Assembly (NCBI GenBank): GCA_030827135.1
Contig: JAURFE010000001.1
Span: 876,368-940,367, forward strand
Direction: 5' to 3'
DNA from: Vicinamibacterales bacterium
Lineage (GTDB): Bacteria; Acidobacteriota; Vicinamibacteria; Vicinamibacterales; SCN-69-37
Length of the DNA stretch: 64,000 nt
Made by a program: the position numbers and the translations under genes. Positions 51,100-59,641 of this stretch are shown one piece after another (the first letter of the stretch is position 1; every line of letters starts with the position of its first letter). Under the pieces are notes generated by a model. The model was not told the DNA's origin. It did no database searches and saw only the letters and a list, made by a program, of their open reading frames with translations.

Positions 51100-52460
51100 A
51101 ACCCGAAGTGCTGCAACCGGCGATACAGCGCACTGCGGCTCACACCGAGCTGCTCGGCGGCCTTCCGCACGTCGCCGCCGTGCCTGGCGAGCACCTTCTG
51201 AATAAAGAGTTTTTCGGACTGCTCCAGGGTCATGTCGTCCGATGCGACCACTGGCGGCGCGGCCCCGCCGGACAACCCGAGGTCCTGCGCGGTGATGTGA
51301 CCGGTCTGCGCCATCAGGACGGCGCGTTCGATCGCATGGTCGAGCTCACGCACGTTTCCCGGCCACAGATGCGAATCGAGGGCCTGACGAGCGGACCGAT
51401 CAAAGCCCTCGAACGGCCGTTTGTACCGGCCACCGTACTTGGCGAGCGAGTGCTCAGCCAGCGGCAGGATGTCCTCACGCCGTTCCCGCAGCGGCGGCAG
51501 ATGAATCACCACGGTGTTCAGGCGGTACAGGAGATCCTCCCGAAAACGACCGGCCGCAATCTCGGCAGGCAGGTCGGCATTGGTGGCCGAAATCACACGG
51601 ACGTTCACAAACAGCACGCGCGACGAGCCGACCTTCTGCACTTCGCCCGTCTCCAATACGCGCAACAGCTTTGGCTGCAGACGCGCCGGCATGTTCGCGA
51701 TCTCGTCGAGGAACAACGTGCCCTCATCGGCGAGTTCAAAACAGCCGATACGATCCGTCCGGGCATCGGTAAACGCCCCCTTGACATGCCCGAACAGTTC
51801 GCTTTCGGCCACGCCCTCCGACACCCCCCCCGCATTCATCGTGACCAGTGTCTTCGACGCGCGCTGCGACAGACGATGCAGCAGACTGGCGACCACTTCC
51901 TTGCCGGTGCCGTGTTCGCCGGTGATGAGTACGCTGGCATCCGACGGCGCCACGCGCTCGATCGTCTCGCGCACCTGACGCATGGACGGGGCTTCCGCAA
52001 TGAAGGTGGGCAGGTCGCGCCGGTGCAGCCGCGCGTTTTCCTCCTGCAACCGCCGGCTCCGGCGCAACGCACGACGCAGTTCAAGTTGCGTCTGCACCGC
52101 CGCCAGCAACTTCTCGTCGTCCCACGGCTTCTCGATGTAGTCGCGCGCGCCGCGGCGCATGGCTTCAACCGCGCCCGCCACACTGCTCCACCCGGTCATC
52201 ACCAGCACCGGCAGCGTGGGGTCGATGGCCTTGATTTGCTCCAGCAGGGCAAAGCCTTCCTGCCCCGACGTGGTGTCGCGGCTGTAGTTCAGATCGATCA
52301 GGGCGACATCGAAGTCAGCGCCTTCAAGGGTGGCCACAAGCGCCTTCGGCGACGCCGCTGTCGCGACGTCGTAGCCTTCCCCGCCCAACAGCAGCCGCAG
52401 CGCATTAAGCACGTCCGCCTGATCGTCGGCCACCAACACGCGGCCTTGATGGTTTGCCAA
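51096..52460 (-). CDS. Sigma-54-dependent response regulator (NtrC family)
   Basis: 454 residues. The start is probably the TTG at 52460 (LANHQGRVLVADDQ), preceded by GGGAGGG; no ATG or GTG with a site lies before the receiver. Receiver domain (1-120) with Asp in VALIDLNYSRDTTSGQEGF (about 55); this loop is longer than the usual DxxMPxMDG. AAA+ domain (about 145-370) with Walker A GEHGTGKE (about 178), ESELFGHVKGAFTDA, where GAFTGA is changed to GAFTDA, Walker B GTLFLDEIAN, and ATNADL. C-terminal Fis-type HTH (DVRKAAEQLGVSRSALYRRL). It activates sigma-54 promoters. It is first in an operon with the kinase and faces the SpoIIE-type regulator across a 159-bp spacer. Confidence 0.92.
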   Translation of the reverse strand: MANHQGRVLVADDQADVLNALRLLLGGEGYDVATAASPKALVATLEGADFDVALIDLNYSRDTTSGQEGFALLEQIKAIDPTLPVLVMTGWSSVAGAVEAMRRGARDYIEKPWDDEKLLAAVQTQLELRRALRRSRRLQEENARLHRRDLPTFIAEAPSMRQVRETIERVAPSDASVLITGEHGTGKEVVASLLHRLSQRASKTLVTMNAGGVSEGVAESELFGHVKGAFTDARTDRIGCFELADEGTLFLDEIANMPARLQPKLLRVLETGEVQKVGSSRVLFVNVRVISATNADLPAEIAAGRFREDLLYRLNTVVIHLPPLRERREDILPLAEHSLAKYGGRYKRPFEGFDRSARQALDSHLWPGNVRELDHAIERAVLMAQTGHITAQDLGLSGGAAPPVVASDDMTLEQSEKLFIQKVLARHGGDVRKAAEQLGVSRSALYRRLQHFGL

Positions 52461-52471
52461 ACACCCTCCCG

Positions 52472-52496
52472 TAGTTCCGAAGTCCCGAAGTTCCGG
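52472..52496. repeat. AGTTCCGA tandem repeat in the regulator spacer
   Basis: Three 8-bp units AGTTCCGA, AGTCCCGA, AGTTCCGG (52473-52496), just upstream of the NtrC-like gene's ribosome binding site. Similar to the GGTTCC-type repeats elsewhere in the window. Confidence 0.55.
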
Positions 52497-52591
52497 GGTG
52501 CGAGTCCCAGTATCGGGATTATGGCGCGTCCAGCCCCGGCAAAACGCCGATTCAGCCCAATGAATAGGAAAAGCCGTGCCAAGTTTCCGGG

Positions 52592-52606
52592 TGGCACAAG
52601 GATTGA
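52592..52606 (+). promoter_or_regulatory. Possible sigma-54 promoter upstream of the SpoIIE-type regulator
   Basis: TGGCAC-AAGGA-TTGA fits the -24 element TGGCAC exactly with the right 5-nt spacing; the -12 element is TTGA instead of TTGC. It lies 13 nt before the GTG start, so the leader would be very short. GTGCCA (52576-52581) and TGGCAC (52592-52597) form an inverted repeat that could be an operator or a coincidence. The adjacent NtrC-family gene makes a sigma-54 promoter plausible. Confidence 0.4.
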
Positions 52607-52619
52607 AGCAGCAGTCGCC

Positions 52620-53744
52620 GTGACTCCTCGGATCCTTGTTGCCGACGACCAGCCAGACATCCTGCAGGCCTTGCGGCTCCTTCTTGTGGACGCGGGCTAT
52701 GACACCGACCTGGTCAGTTCGGTGGATGCCGTGATTGACCGGGTGTCGGCCCAGCCGTACGACCTGCTGCTGATGGACCTCAACTACACCCGGGACACCA
52801 CGTCGGGCCGCGAGGGCCTCGAACTGCTCGATCGGGTGCGCGCCAGGGACGCCGCCCTGCCCGTGGTGGTGATGACGGGCTGGGGCAGCATCGACACGGC
52901 GGTTGAAGCCATGCGGCGGGGTGCCAGGAGCTTTGTGCAGAAGCCCTGGGACGACACCACGCTGGTCGACGTCGTCCAGCGGGAGGTCGCCGAGGGCCAG
53001 GCCGCGCGGCGGCGTGACACGCGCTTTTCCCGCGACTACGAAGAAGCCAGGCAAATTCAGCGCGCGTTGCTGCCGGCGGCAATGCCGACGCTGGCGGGAT
53101 GTCAGGTCGCGGCGCGCTGGACGCCCGCCGCCGGAATCGGCGGTGACTGTTATGACGTCATCCGCTTCAGTGACACGCGACTCGCGGTGTCCATCGCGGA
53201 CGTGGCCGGCAAGGGGCTGCCGGCTGCGTTGCTCATGTCGAATCTGCAGGCCGCGGTACGCGCCTTTGCCACGGCGTCGGCCGATCCCCATGATGTCTGC
53301 GGATCCGTCAACCGTCTGCTGTGCCGCAACATCGCGTCGGGCAAGTTTGTGACGTTCTGTTACGTCGTGGTCGACCTGGCCGCGCACCAGGTCCTCTATG
53401 CGAACGCCGGCCACAATCCTCCGCGGCTGATTCGCGCGGACGGCCGCATCGACGCCCTCGGCACCACCGGCCTCGTGCTGGGCGTCTCCCCGGACTGGAC
53501 GTACACCACGGGCACATCTCCCTTTCATCCCGGCGACCGCCTCGTGTGCTTCACCGACGGGATGACCGAAGCGCGCAATCCCGCCGACGAGGAATTCGGC
53601 GAAGACCGGCTGGCGGCCCTGGCGGCCGCAACCCGCGCGGGCTCCGCCGAGTCGCTGGCCGACGTGCTGACCAGAACTGTCATCGCGTGGACCGCGGGCG
53701 ACGCACAGGATGACGCGACATTGATTGTGGTGGAATCCGTATAA
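52620..53744 (+). CDS. Response regulator with SpoIIE/PP2C-type phosphatase domain
   Basis: 374 residues from the GTG at 52620 (VTPRILVADDQPD). The receiver domain (1-120) carries Asp in LLMDLNYTRDTTSGREGLEL (about 54), the same unusual loop as the NtrC-like protein next door, so the two receivers are likely duplicates. After a linker (about 120-145), a SpoIIE-type PP2C domain (about 150-374) has metal-binding Asp in GIGGDCYD, DVAGKGLPAALLMS and CFTDGMTEARN, and ends AGDAQDDATLIVVES. It is expected to dephosphorylate an anti-anti-sigma or similar protein under control of phosphorylation. The exported methyltransferase begins 21 nt after its stop on the same strand. Confidence 0.92.
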   Translation: MTPRILVADDQPDILQALRLLLVDAGYDTDLVSSVDAVIDRVSAQPYDLLLMDLNYTRDTTSGREGLELLDRVRARDAALPVVVMTGWGSIDTAVEAMRRGARSFVQKPWDDTTLVDVVQREVAEGQAARRRDTRFSRDYEEARQIQRALLPAAMPTLAGCQVAARWTPAAGIGGDCYDVIRFSDTRLAVSIADVAGKGLPAALLMSNLQAAVRAFATASADPHDVCGSVNRLLCRNIASGKFVTFCYVVVDLAAHQVLYANAGHNPPRLIRADGRIDALGTTGLVLGVSPDWTYTTGTSPFHPGDRLVCFTDGMTEARNPADEEFGEDRLAALAAATRAGSAESLADVLTRTVIAWTAGDAQDDATLIVVESV

Positions 53745-53764
53745 TGGCGGCAGGAGTTCCCAAC

Positions 53765-54322
53765 ATGATGCGTCGATTCACGACCCTCGCTCTTGCGCTG
53801 CTCGTCGTCGGACTCACCCAGAGCGCGCCGCTTGCGCAGGCGAAGTCCGGCCTGCGATCGCCGGATGTGATCTATGTGCCCACGCCACAGACGGTGGTGG
53901 ACGCCATGTTGAAGATGGCGGGCGTCACGGCAAAGGACGTGGTGTACGACCTGGGCTGCGGCGATGGCCGCATCGTCGTCACGGCCGCCAAGCAGTTCGG
54001 CGCCCGGGGCGTCGGCATCGACATCGACCCGCAGCGCATCAAGGAATCCAACGAGAACGCGGCCGCCGCCGGCGTGACCGACAAGGTCCGCTTCAGCAAC
54101 GATGACATTTTCTCGGACAGCGTCAACTTCAGCGACGCCACGGTGGTCACGCTGTATCTGCTGCCCTCACTCAATGTGAAGCTGATGCCCAAGCTGCTCG
54201 CGCAGCTGAAGCCGGGGTCGCGCATCGTGTCGAACAGCTTCCAGATGGGCGAGTGGGAACCGGAAAAGACGATGGAAGTCGAAGGCCGGATCCTCTACTT
54301 CTGGACGGTGCCCAAGTCATAA
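53765..54322 (+). CDS. Exported SAM-dependent methyltransferase
   Basis: 185 residues from the ATG at 53765, which has AGGAG 7 nt upstream; an earlier ATG at 53744 overlaps the previous stop but lacks a site. The first 25 residues form a clear Sec signal peptide (FTTLALALLVVGLTQSAPLA). The domain is a Rossmann methyltransferase: motif I VVYDLGCGDGRIVV (about 58-71), GIDIDPQRIKESNENA, NDDIF (motif II-like), VTLYLLPSLN, and GSRIVSNSF. The substrate is unknown. Export of a SAM enzyme is odd because SAM is made in the cytosol; this resembles the MidA-like exported enzyme at 5.5 kb. It may be co-transcribed with the SpoIIE-type regulator. The stop overlaps the NUDIX gene by 6 nt on the opposite strand. 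Confidence 0.8.
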   Translation: MMRRFTTLALALLVVGLTQSAPLAQAKSGLRSPDVIYVPTPQTVVDAMLKMAGVTAKDVVYDLGCGDGRIVVTAAKQFGARGVGIDIDPQRIKESNENAAAAGVTDKVRFSNDDIFSDSVNFSDATVVTLYLLPSLNVKLMPKLLAQLKPGSRIVSNSFQMGEWEPEKTMEVEGRILYFWTVPKS

Positions 54323-54787
54323 CCCCCGCAGCAGGTCCACCAGCCGATCAAGCAGTCTGGCCTGACCGGCATTGATCGCGACGCGTGCGTCGTCGATCGA
54401 AAAAAACGCGACGCGATCCACTTCGGGCACTTCGATAAACCGTCCGGAGCGCGGCGGCCATTCCGTGGTGGTGGTAATGCTGATGGCCCGGGTGGGGTCG
54501 CAGTCCCCCTCGAAGGCCCAGGCCCAGACGACCTTGCCGGATCGCTGCGTGATGCGGCCCAGTTCGTGGAAGGGGCCCGCGGGATCAAATCCTGTTTCCT
54601 CTCTGAATTCCCGAAGCGCGGCCTCCAGGAGCGTTTCCGCGCTGTCCCGGCCACCCTTGGGAATCGACCACGCCCCGGCGTGGCGGCTCTCCCAATAGGG
54701 TCCGCCGGGATGCGCCAGTAACACCTCCGGCTCCGGCGCCACCGTGCGCCTGAACATCAGTAATCCGGCACTCTCCTTCCGACGCAT
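54317..54787 (-). CDS. NUDIX hydrolase
   Basis: 156 residues from the ATG at 54787 ([12 protein letters not shown]); an ATG at 54799 would add four codons. The NUDIX box is complete: GGRDSAE, then seven residues, then REFREETGF (about 47-69), matching G-x5-E-x7-REUxEExGU. The start SAGLLMFRR and the early [21 protein letters not shown] segment are typical of the diadenosine/nucleotide-sugar-type NUDIX group. It hydrolyses a nucleoside diphosphate linked to some other moiety; the substrate is unresolved. No signal peptide. Single gene, convergent with the exported methyltransferase; a GGACCCCT repeat lies upstream. Confidence 0.9.
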   Translation of the reverse strand: MRRKESAGLLMFRRTVAPEPEVLLAHPGGPYWESRHAGAWSIPKGGRDSAETLLEAALREFREETGFDPAGPFHELGRITQRSGKVVWAWAFEGDCDPTRAISITTTTEWPPRSGRFIEVPEVDRVAFFSIDDARVAINAGQARLLDRLVDLLRGL

Positions 54788-54802
54788 CACTGTATTCATT
54801 AT

Positions 54803-54850
54803 GGACTCCCGGACCTCTGGACCCCTGGACCCCTGGACCCCTGGACCCCT
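54803..54850. repeat. GGACCCCT tandem repeat
   Basis: Six head-to-tail 8- to 9-bp units, the last four nearly perfect (TGGACCCCTGGACCCC and onward), filling the 63-bp spacer between the divergent NUDIX and molybdoenzyme genes. Confidence 0.7.
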
Positions 54851-54862
54851 ATACTTTGCGGC

Positions 54863-55339
54863 ATGCCTGTCACATTTACCGTGAACGGAAAGTCGACGAC
54901 CGTCGACGTCCCGGCCGAGATGCCCCTGCTCTGGGTCCTGCGCGACGTCCTGAATCTCCATGGCACCAAGTACGGGTGCGGCACCGGACAATGCGGCGCC
55001 TGCACCGTGCATCTACGCGGACGCGCGGTGCGCGCGTGCCAGACGCCGGTGGCAAATGTGGCCGGCGCGGCGGTGGTGACGATCGAAGGGTTGTCGCCGG
55101 ACGGCAGCCATCCGCTGCAGAAGGCGTGGATGGACCTCGACGTGCCGGAATGTGGCTACTGCCAGGCCGGCCAGATCATGGCGGCCGCGGCCCTGCTGGC
55201 GCAGCGTCCGAAGCCGACCGACGCCGACATCGATACGGCGATGAACACCAACCTCTGCCGGTGCGGCACCTACATCCGCATCCGCGAGGGCATTCACCAG
55301 GCCGTGCGCAGCGTCGCAGACGATGAGGTGTCCAAGTGA
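54863..55339 (+). CDS. [2Fe-2S] subunit of a xanthine-oxidase-family molybdoenzyme (IorA/CoxS type)
   Basis: 158 residues. The plant-type ferredoxin cluster is [13 protein letters not shown] (about 39-51) plus the Cys in ACQTPV (about 59). The second cluster is ECGYCQAGQ (about 99-107) and [10 protein letters not shown] (about 130-139). It carries electrons from the molybdenum site to a cytochrome. There is no signal peptide, which is normal for isoquinoline-1-oxidoreductase-type enzymes where the large subunit bears the Tat signal. It overlaps the large-subunit gene by 4 nt. The first gene of a three-gene operon. Confidence 0.93.
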   Translation: MPVTFTVNGKSTTVDVPAEMPLLWVLRDVLNLHGTKYGCGTGQCGACTVHLRGRAVRACQTPVANVAGAAVVTIEGLSPDGSHPLQKAWMDLDVPECGYCQAGQIMAAAALLAQRPKPTDADIDTAMNTNLCRCGTYIRIREGIHQAVRSVADDEVSK

Positions 55340-57585
55340 GCACAGTGACTCTTCCCCGCGTCGATCGCCGCAGCTTTCTGAAGGTCACCGCGCTGGCCGG
55401 CGGCGGCTTCATGATCGCGTCCTACCTTGACCCGCTTGACGTCCTCGCACAGGGCCGCGGCGGCAATCAGGCCCCGTTGAACGCGAATGCGTTCGTCTCG
55501 ATCGATGCCAATGGCATCGCGACGATCATTGCGAAGAACCCGGAGATCGGGCAGGGCGTCAAGGTGATGCTCCCGATGTTGATCGCCGAGGAACTCGACA
55601 TCGAGTGGAAGGATGTCCGTATTCAGCAGGGCGACCTCAACCCGGCGAAGTACGGGGTGCAGTCAGCCGGTGGCTCGACGGCGACGCCGAACAACTGGGT
55701 GCCGATGCGGCAGATGGGTGCGGCCGCGCGTCACATGTTGATCGCGGCCGCCGCACAGGCGTGGGGCGTGCCGGCTTCGGAGATCACGACAACACCGGGA
55801 CGCGTGGTGCACGCGGGTTCGAACCGTTCGGCCGGGTACGGAGAGTTCGCCAGCGCCGCGGCCACGATGCCCGCGCCGGTGCTCGCCGATCTCAAGCTGA
55901 AGGATGCAAAAGACTACCGCATCATCGGCAAGCCGATTCCCGGCGTGGACAACTTCAGGATTGTGACCGGTGCGCCGCTCTTCGGCAGCGACATCAAGGT
56001 GCCGGGCATGCTGTATGCGGCCTACCAGCGCTGCCCGGTCATCGGCGGCAAGGCCATCAGCGCGAATCTCGACGCCATCAAGGCCATGCCCGGCGTGAAA
56101 CACGCGTTCATCGTGCCTGACAGCCACGGGGGCGGTTCGATGAGCGGTGTGGCTGTCGTCGCCGACAGTTGGTGGTACGCCGACAATGCCCGAAAGAAAC
56201 TGCAGGTCGTCTGGGACAACGGCATCACCGCGAGCGACAGCAGCGCGGCGTTCTCCGCGCGTGCGGCACAGCTGGCGAAGGAAGCGCCGCACTCCACGTC
56301 GCGCACCGACGGCGACCCGGACGCAGCACTGGCAGCAGCCGCCAAGGTCGTCGAAGCGAGCTACGAATATCCCTTCCTCGCCCACGCGCCGATGGAACCC
56401 CCCAATGCGACCGCCGTGTTTGATGCGGCCAACGGCACGCTTGAGATCTGGGCGGGCACCCAGCAGCCAGGCGGCATCGTGAACACCATGGCGAGCGCCC
56501 TGGGCATCACGCCCGAAAACATCACGATGCACCTGCCCCGCATGGGCGGCAGCTTCGGCCGCCGTCTCTACAATGACTACGTCGTCGAAACCGCCGTCAT
56601 CGCGAAGACGGTGGGCGCGCCGGTGCAGCTGCGGTGGTCGCGTGAGGACGAGATGCGGCATGAAGTGTTCCGGCCTGCCGGCTATCACTTCCTCAAGGGG
56701 GGCGTGGACGCCGCAGGCCAGCTCGTGGCGTGGCGCAATCACTTCATCACGTTCAGCGTGGCGGGTTCGCCGGCGACGAATGCGCAGGGCCAGCCGGTGG
56801 CCCCGCGTCCGGCCGGGTCGGCCACACTGAGCCCCACCGAATTCCCTGCGCGCTTCGTGCCCAACTTTGCGACGCACGTGTCGATGATGCCGCTGGGCGT
56901 CAACACCGGCGCGCACCGCGCCCCGGGTGCGTGTGCGCTCTCCTTCGTGATGCAGTCGTTCCTCGACGAGTTGGCGCACGCGGCCGGCAAGGACCCCGTG
57001 CAGTTCCGGCTCGACCTGATGGCCCGGACACCGATCGCCCTGCAGGGCGGCGCCGGCGGTTTCAACGCGGAGCGCATGACCGGCGTGCTGAAGATGGTCG
57101 CGGAGAAATCCGGCTGGGGCAAGCGCACGTTGCCTGCCGGCAGCGGCATGGGCGTGGCATTCCACTTCAGTCACAGCGGCTACATCGCCGAAGTCGCCGA
57201 GGTGAATGTCGATGCCAACAAGCGCATTCGCGTGAACAAGGTGTGGGTCGCCAGCGATGTCGGCCGGCAGATCGTCAATCCGCTGAATGCTGAGAGCCAG
57301 GTCCACAGTGCCGTCATGGACGGCATGAGCCAGCTGATGCTGGAACTCACGGTGGACGGCGGCGCGGTCACCCAGGGAAACTTCGACTCGTATCCGGTTC
57401 TCCGGATGCGCCAGGCCCCGCCGTCAATCGAGGCGCACTTCCTGCTGTCGGACAACAACCCGACGGGCCTTGGTGAGCCGCCGCTGCCGCCGATTCTTCC
57501 GGCGATCACCAACGCGATCTTCGCGGCCACCGGCACCCGCGTGCGTTCCCTGCCGCTGAGCAAACACGGATTCAGCTGGAGGTAG
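55336..57585 (+). CDS. Molybdopterin subunit of a xanthine-oxidase-family enzyme (IorB type), Tat-exported
   Basis: 749 residues, GTG start. A twin-arginine leader ([20 protein letters not shown]) shows export of the folded holoenzyme. The body follows the isoquinoline 1-oxidoreductase/aldehyde-dehydrogenase large-subunit pattern: [58 protein letters not shown] (MGGSFG is the cofactor-binding loop), [20 protein letters not shown], and [15 protein letters not shown] near the end with [10 protein letters not shown] (catalytic Glu in GLGEP). It hydroxylates an N-heterocycle or aldehyde; the substrate is unknown. Overlaps its Fe-S subunit by 4 nt. The cytochrome c gene follows after 2 bp and is its likely electron acceptor. 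Confidence 0.93.
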   Translation: MSTVTLPRVDRRSFLKVTALAGGGFMIASYLDPLDVLAQGRGGNQAPLNANAFVSIDANGIATIIAKNPEIGQGVKVMLPMLIAEELDIEWKDVRIQQGDLNPAKYGVQSAGGSTATPNNWVPMRQMGAAARHMLIAAAAQAWGVPASEITTTPGRVVHAGSNRSAGYGEFASAAATMPAPVLADLKLKDAKDYRIIGKPIPGVDNFRIVTGAPLFGSDIKVPGMLYAAYQRCPVIGGKAISANLDAIKAMPGVKHAFIVPDSHGGGSMSGVAVVADSWWYADNARKKLQVVWDNGITASDSSAAFSARAAQLAKEAPHSTSRTDGDPDAALAAAAKVVEASYEYPFLAHAPMEPPNATAVFDAANGTLEIWAGTQQPGGIVNTMASALGITPENITMHLPRMGGSFGRRLYNDYVVETAVIAKTVGAPVQLRWSREDEMRHEVFRPAGYHFLKGGVDAAGQLVAWRNHFITFSVAGSPATNAQGQPVAPRPAGSATLSPTEFPARFVPNFATHVSMMPLGVNTGAHRAPGACALSFVMQSFLDELAHAAGKDPVQFRLDLMARTPIALQGGAGGFNAERMTGVLKMVAEKSGWGKRTLPAGSGMGVAFHFSHSGYIAEVAEVNVDANKRIRVNKVWVASDVGRQIVNPLNAESQVHSAVMDGMSQLMLELTVDGGAVTQGNFDSYPVLRMRQAPPSIEAHFLLSDNNPTGLGEPPLPPILPAITNAIFAATGTRVRSLPLSKHGFSWR

Positions 57586-57587
57586 GC

Positions 57588-58073
57588 ATGGCCCAGCGCG
57601 CGTTTATCGGCTTGCTTGCAGGCCTCGCAGTCGTGTGGTCCGCCGCAGGCATCACCGCGTCCTCATGGACCCCAGGCCCCCGGGCCCAGAACCATGAACC
57701 CTGGCCCCTGGACCCGGGACCACAGAAGACAAGTAATGATGGCGTGTATTCAAAAGCCCAGGCCGATGGCGCCAAAGCGCAGTTCGACAAGCTGTGCGCG
57801 GAGTGTCACGCCTTCACCGTGGCGGCGAAGCGCAAGGCCGAAGACCTGCCGCTCGGTGACGAGCCCTTCTTCAAGAACTGGGCGGGCAAACCACTCGCCG
57901 AGTTGGTGTCGCTGATCGTGTTCACGATGCCCAACGACGGGCGTGCCGCCATTGACGAGGCAGAAGCGCTGAACCTGGTCGCCTACATGCTCCAGCAGAA
58001 CGGCTTTCCCGCCGGCACAACACCGCTGACCAGGGACACCGCCTCCGCGATCGTCGCGCGCCCGAAGACGTAA
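57588..58073 (+). CDS. Exported c-type cytochrome, electron acceptor of the molybdoenzyme
   Basis: 161 residues. A signal peptide (IGLLAGLAVVWSAAGIT) is followed by a repeat-derived linker (about residues 27-45, rich in Pro and Asp) and one cytochrome c domain. The haem motif CAECH is at about 70-74, and FTMPNDG near 112 provides the axial Met. Its place 2 bp after the molybdopterin subunit gene suggests it takes electrons from that enzyme in the periplasm. The linker is encoded by a GGACCC/GAACC-type repeat (57667-57723) inserted in frame between signal peptide and haem domain. YaeQ follows 5 nt later on the same strand, probably read-through. Confidence 0.9.
   Translation: MAQRAFIGLLAGLAVVWSAAGITASSWTPGPRAQNHEPWPLDPGPQKTSNDGVYSKAQADGAKAQFDKLCAECHAFTVAAKRKAEDLPLGDEPFFKNWAGKPLAELVSLIVFTMPNDGRAAIDEAEALNLVAYMLQQNGFPAGTTPLTRDTASAIVARPKT
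57667..57723. repeat. GGACCC/GAACC repeat inside the cytochrome c gene (in frame)
   Basis: Units such as GGACCCCAGG, CCCCCGGGCCCAGAACC, ATGAACCCTGG, CCCCTGGACC lie in tandem. They encode the Pro-rich linker between the signal peptide and the haem domain without breaking the frame. Confidence 0.65.
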
Positions 58074-58078
58074 CCGGC

Positions 58079-58630
58079 GTGGCCCTGACCGCGACCGTCT
58101 TCAACTTCGACATCGACCTGACCGACACGGACCGCGGCTGTTACGAGACACTCGCGCTCCGGGTCGCCCAACACCCGTCAGAAAGTGACGAATACCTGAT
58201 CGCACGCGTGCTCGCGTACTGCCTCGAATACGCGGAGGGCATCGCGTTCTCGAGTGGCGTTTCCTCTCCGGACGACCCCACGCTCTCGGTGCGCGACCTC
58301 ACGGGCACCATTCTGCTATGGGTCGAGATCGGCCTCCCCGACCCGGCGCGCCTTCATAAAGCCAGCAAGGCGGCACAACGCGTCGCCATCTACACGCACA
58401 AGGACCCGGGCCAGTGGCTGCGCCAGATCGCCGGCGAACGCATTCATCGCGCCGAGGCGATAGGTCTCTTCGAATTTGATCGCACGTTCGTCGCCGCGCT
58501 GGTGTCCAGGCTCACACGCCGCATGGCATTGAGCCTCTCGATCGCGGATGGACACATCCTCATCGCCATTGGCGACGATGTCGTCGAAAGCGACATCACA
58601 CGCCGGGCCCTGATGCAGGGTGGTTCGTAG
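58079..58630 (+). CDS. yaeQ: YaeQ family protein
   Basis: 183 residues, GTG start. The whole length matches the YaeQ family: ATVFNFDIDLTDTDRGCYE at the start, AQHPSESDEYLIARVLAYCL near 40, the WVEIGLPDPARLHKASKAA segment near 80 and HIHRAEAIGLFEFDRTF-like tail (RIHRAEAIGLFEFDRTFVAA near 120). YaeQ has a restriction-endonuclease-like fold with the EhE/GLPD site; E. coli YaeQ can act as a high-copy suppressor in rfaH mutants, and its enzymatic role is unknown. The TAG stop is inside the palindromic repeat at 58626-58760. Confidence 0.92.
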   Translation: MALTATVFNFDIDLTDTDRGCYETLALRVAQHPSESDEYLIARVLAYCLEYAEGIAFSSGVSSPDDPTLSVRDLTGTILLWVEIGLPDPARLHKASKAAQRVAIYTHKDPGQWLRQIAGERIHRAEAIGLFEFDRTFVAALVSRLTRRMALSLSIADGHILIAIGDDVVESDITRRALMQGGS

Positions 58631-58760
58631 GGCGCACTGGGTTGTAGTGCGCCATTGTCGGCGCGCTCAAGACCAGCGCGCCCTACGCGCTGACGTGGCG
58701 TGCTCAACTTCAGCGCGCCCTACGTACTGACCTGGCGCGCTCTCACCCGTCGCGCCCTAG
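58626..58760. repeat. TACGTAGGGC-family palindromic repeat (copy 3, complete plus two half units)
   Basis: A complete element with outer arms CGTAGGG (58626-58632) / CCCTACG (58681-58687). Inside are hairpins GGCGCACT/AGTGCGCC (loop GGGTTGT) and GGCGCGCT/AGCGCGCC (loop CAAGACC). Two further half units follow, with GGCGTGCT...AGCGCGCC and GGCGCGCT...GCGCCC. They fill the whole space between yaeQ and the VOC gene. The TAG stop of yaeQ (58628-58630) and the TAG of the VOC gene (58757-58759, minus strand) are both within it. Confidence 0.85.
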
Positions 58761-59587
58761 GCGCTGACGACACGCACGACCGTGCCCCACGGGTCAGTCA
58801 GACGCGCGTCGGCATCCTCCAGGGAGACGGCGTAGCCCGCCGCATGCACTCGATGTGCAATCGAGCGCACGTCGTCGGCCGTCGGCACGAGAAGGCGCCA
58901 CTCGAGCAGGCGCGCTTCGTCGTCACGCGCGGAAGGTCCCGCCGACCAGGTATTGGTGCCGAGGTGATGGTGATAGCCGTTGGCGGAGAGGAACAGCGCC
59001 CCCGGGTACGACCACACCGTTTTGTCGAAGCCGAGCGCGGCGTGGTAGAACGCCTCAGCCTCCATCAGGTTTCCCACATGCAGGTGGATGTGCCCCATCG
59101 TCGTCCCGGCGGGCATGCCGCTCCACGGGACGTGCCCACCGGCCGCGACCACCGACGCGAGGTCGAGGGGATCGCTGGTCATCTGCAGTTCCTGCCCGCG
59201 ATACTTCCACGTGGAGCGGGGACGATCGGCATAGACCTCGATCCCGAGGCCATCGGGATCGGTGAGATACAGCGCCTCACTCACGAGATGATCGGCCATC
59301 CCGGCCGCGACCGAGAGGCGCGCCAGATGTGCGGCGAATCGTCCGAGGGAGGCGCGGTCGGGCAACAGAATCGCAAAGTGGTAGAGCCCGAAGACGCCGC
59401 GACGTGGCACGGAACGAAGGCCCCGTTGTTCGTGCAGCACCACCAACTCCCTCCCGTCGGCAGCGCCAAGTGTCGCCGACCCGGTATCGGTGGATGTCAG
59501 CTGCAGCCCGAGCAGGTCCTCGTAGTATTCCAGCGACCGTCCGAGGTCGGCAATCTGCAGGTGAACCGGGCCAACGTGAGCATGCAC
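58757..59587 (-). CDS. VOC family ring-cleaving dioxygenase-like protein (CatE type)
   Basis: 276 residues. Two vicinal-oxygen-chelate halves, about 1-120 and 165-276. Metal ligands: His in VGPVHLQIADL (about 8), His in GTTMGHIHLHVGNL (about 167), Glu in DPDGLGIEVYADRP (about 118), all as in catechol-2,3-dioxygenase. The first half has YYEDLLGLQL, the second EAFYHAALGFDKTVW. It is most like the bacterial CatE/YfiE two-domain group, which cleaves catechols or related compounds with Fe(II). The physiological substrate is unknown. Single gene, ending inside the palindromic repeat. Divergent from the ZIP transporter with an AT-rich 54-bp spacer. Confidence 0.88.
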   Translation of the reverse strand: MHAHVGPVHLQIADLGRSLEYYEDLLGLQLTSTDTGSATLGAADGRELVVLHEQRGLRSVPRRGVFGLYHFAILLPDRASLGRFAAHLARLSVAAGMADHLVSEALYLTDPDGLGIEVYADRPRSTWKYRGQELQMTSDPLDLASVVAAGGHVPWSGMPAGTTMGHIHLHVGNLMEAEAFYHAALGFDKTVWSYPGALFLSANGYHHHLGTNTWSAGPSARDDEARLLEWRLLVPTADDVRSIAHRVHAAGYAVSLEDADARLTDPWGTVVRVVSA

Positions 59588-59641
59588 CTGCCAACCCTAC
59601 GCGTTTCGCCGTTTTTGATTAAAGCGTGATATAGATTTTGA

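Noticed and set aside
52461-53528. Long upstream extension of the NtrC-type gene (total 810 codons)
   Set aside because: The extension runs antisense through the SpoIIE-type regulator and encodes nothing recognisable. The receiver domain starts right after the TTG at 52460, which has its own ribosome binding site.
58757-59587. VOC protein as an antibiotic-resistance (fosfomycin or bleomycin) protein
   Set aside because: Two VOC halves in one chain with His/His/Glu ligands and the dioxygenase-type motifs fit ring-cleavage enzymes better.
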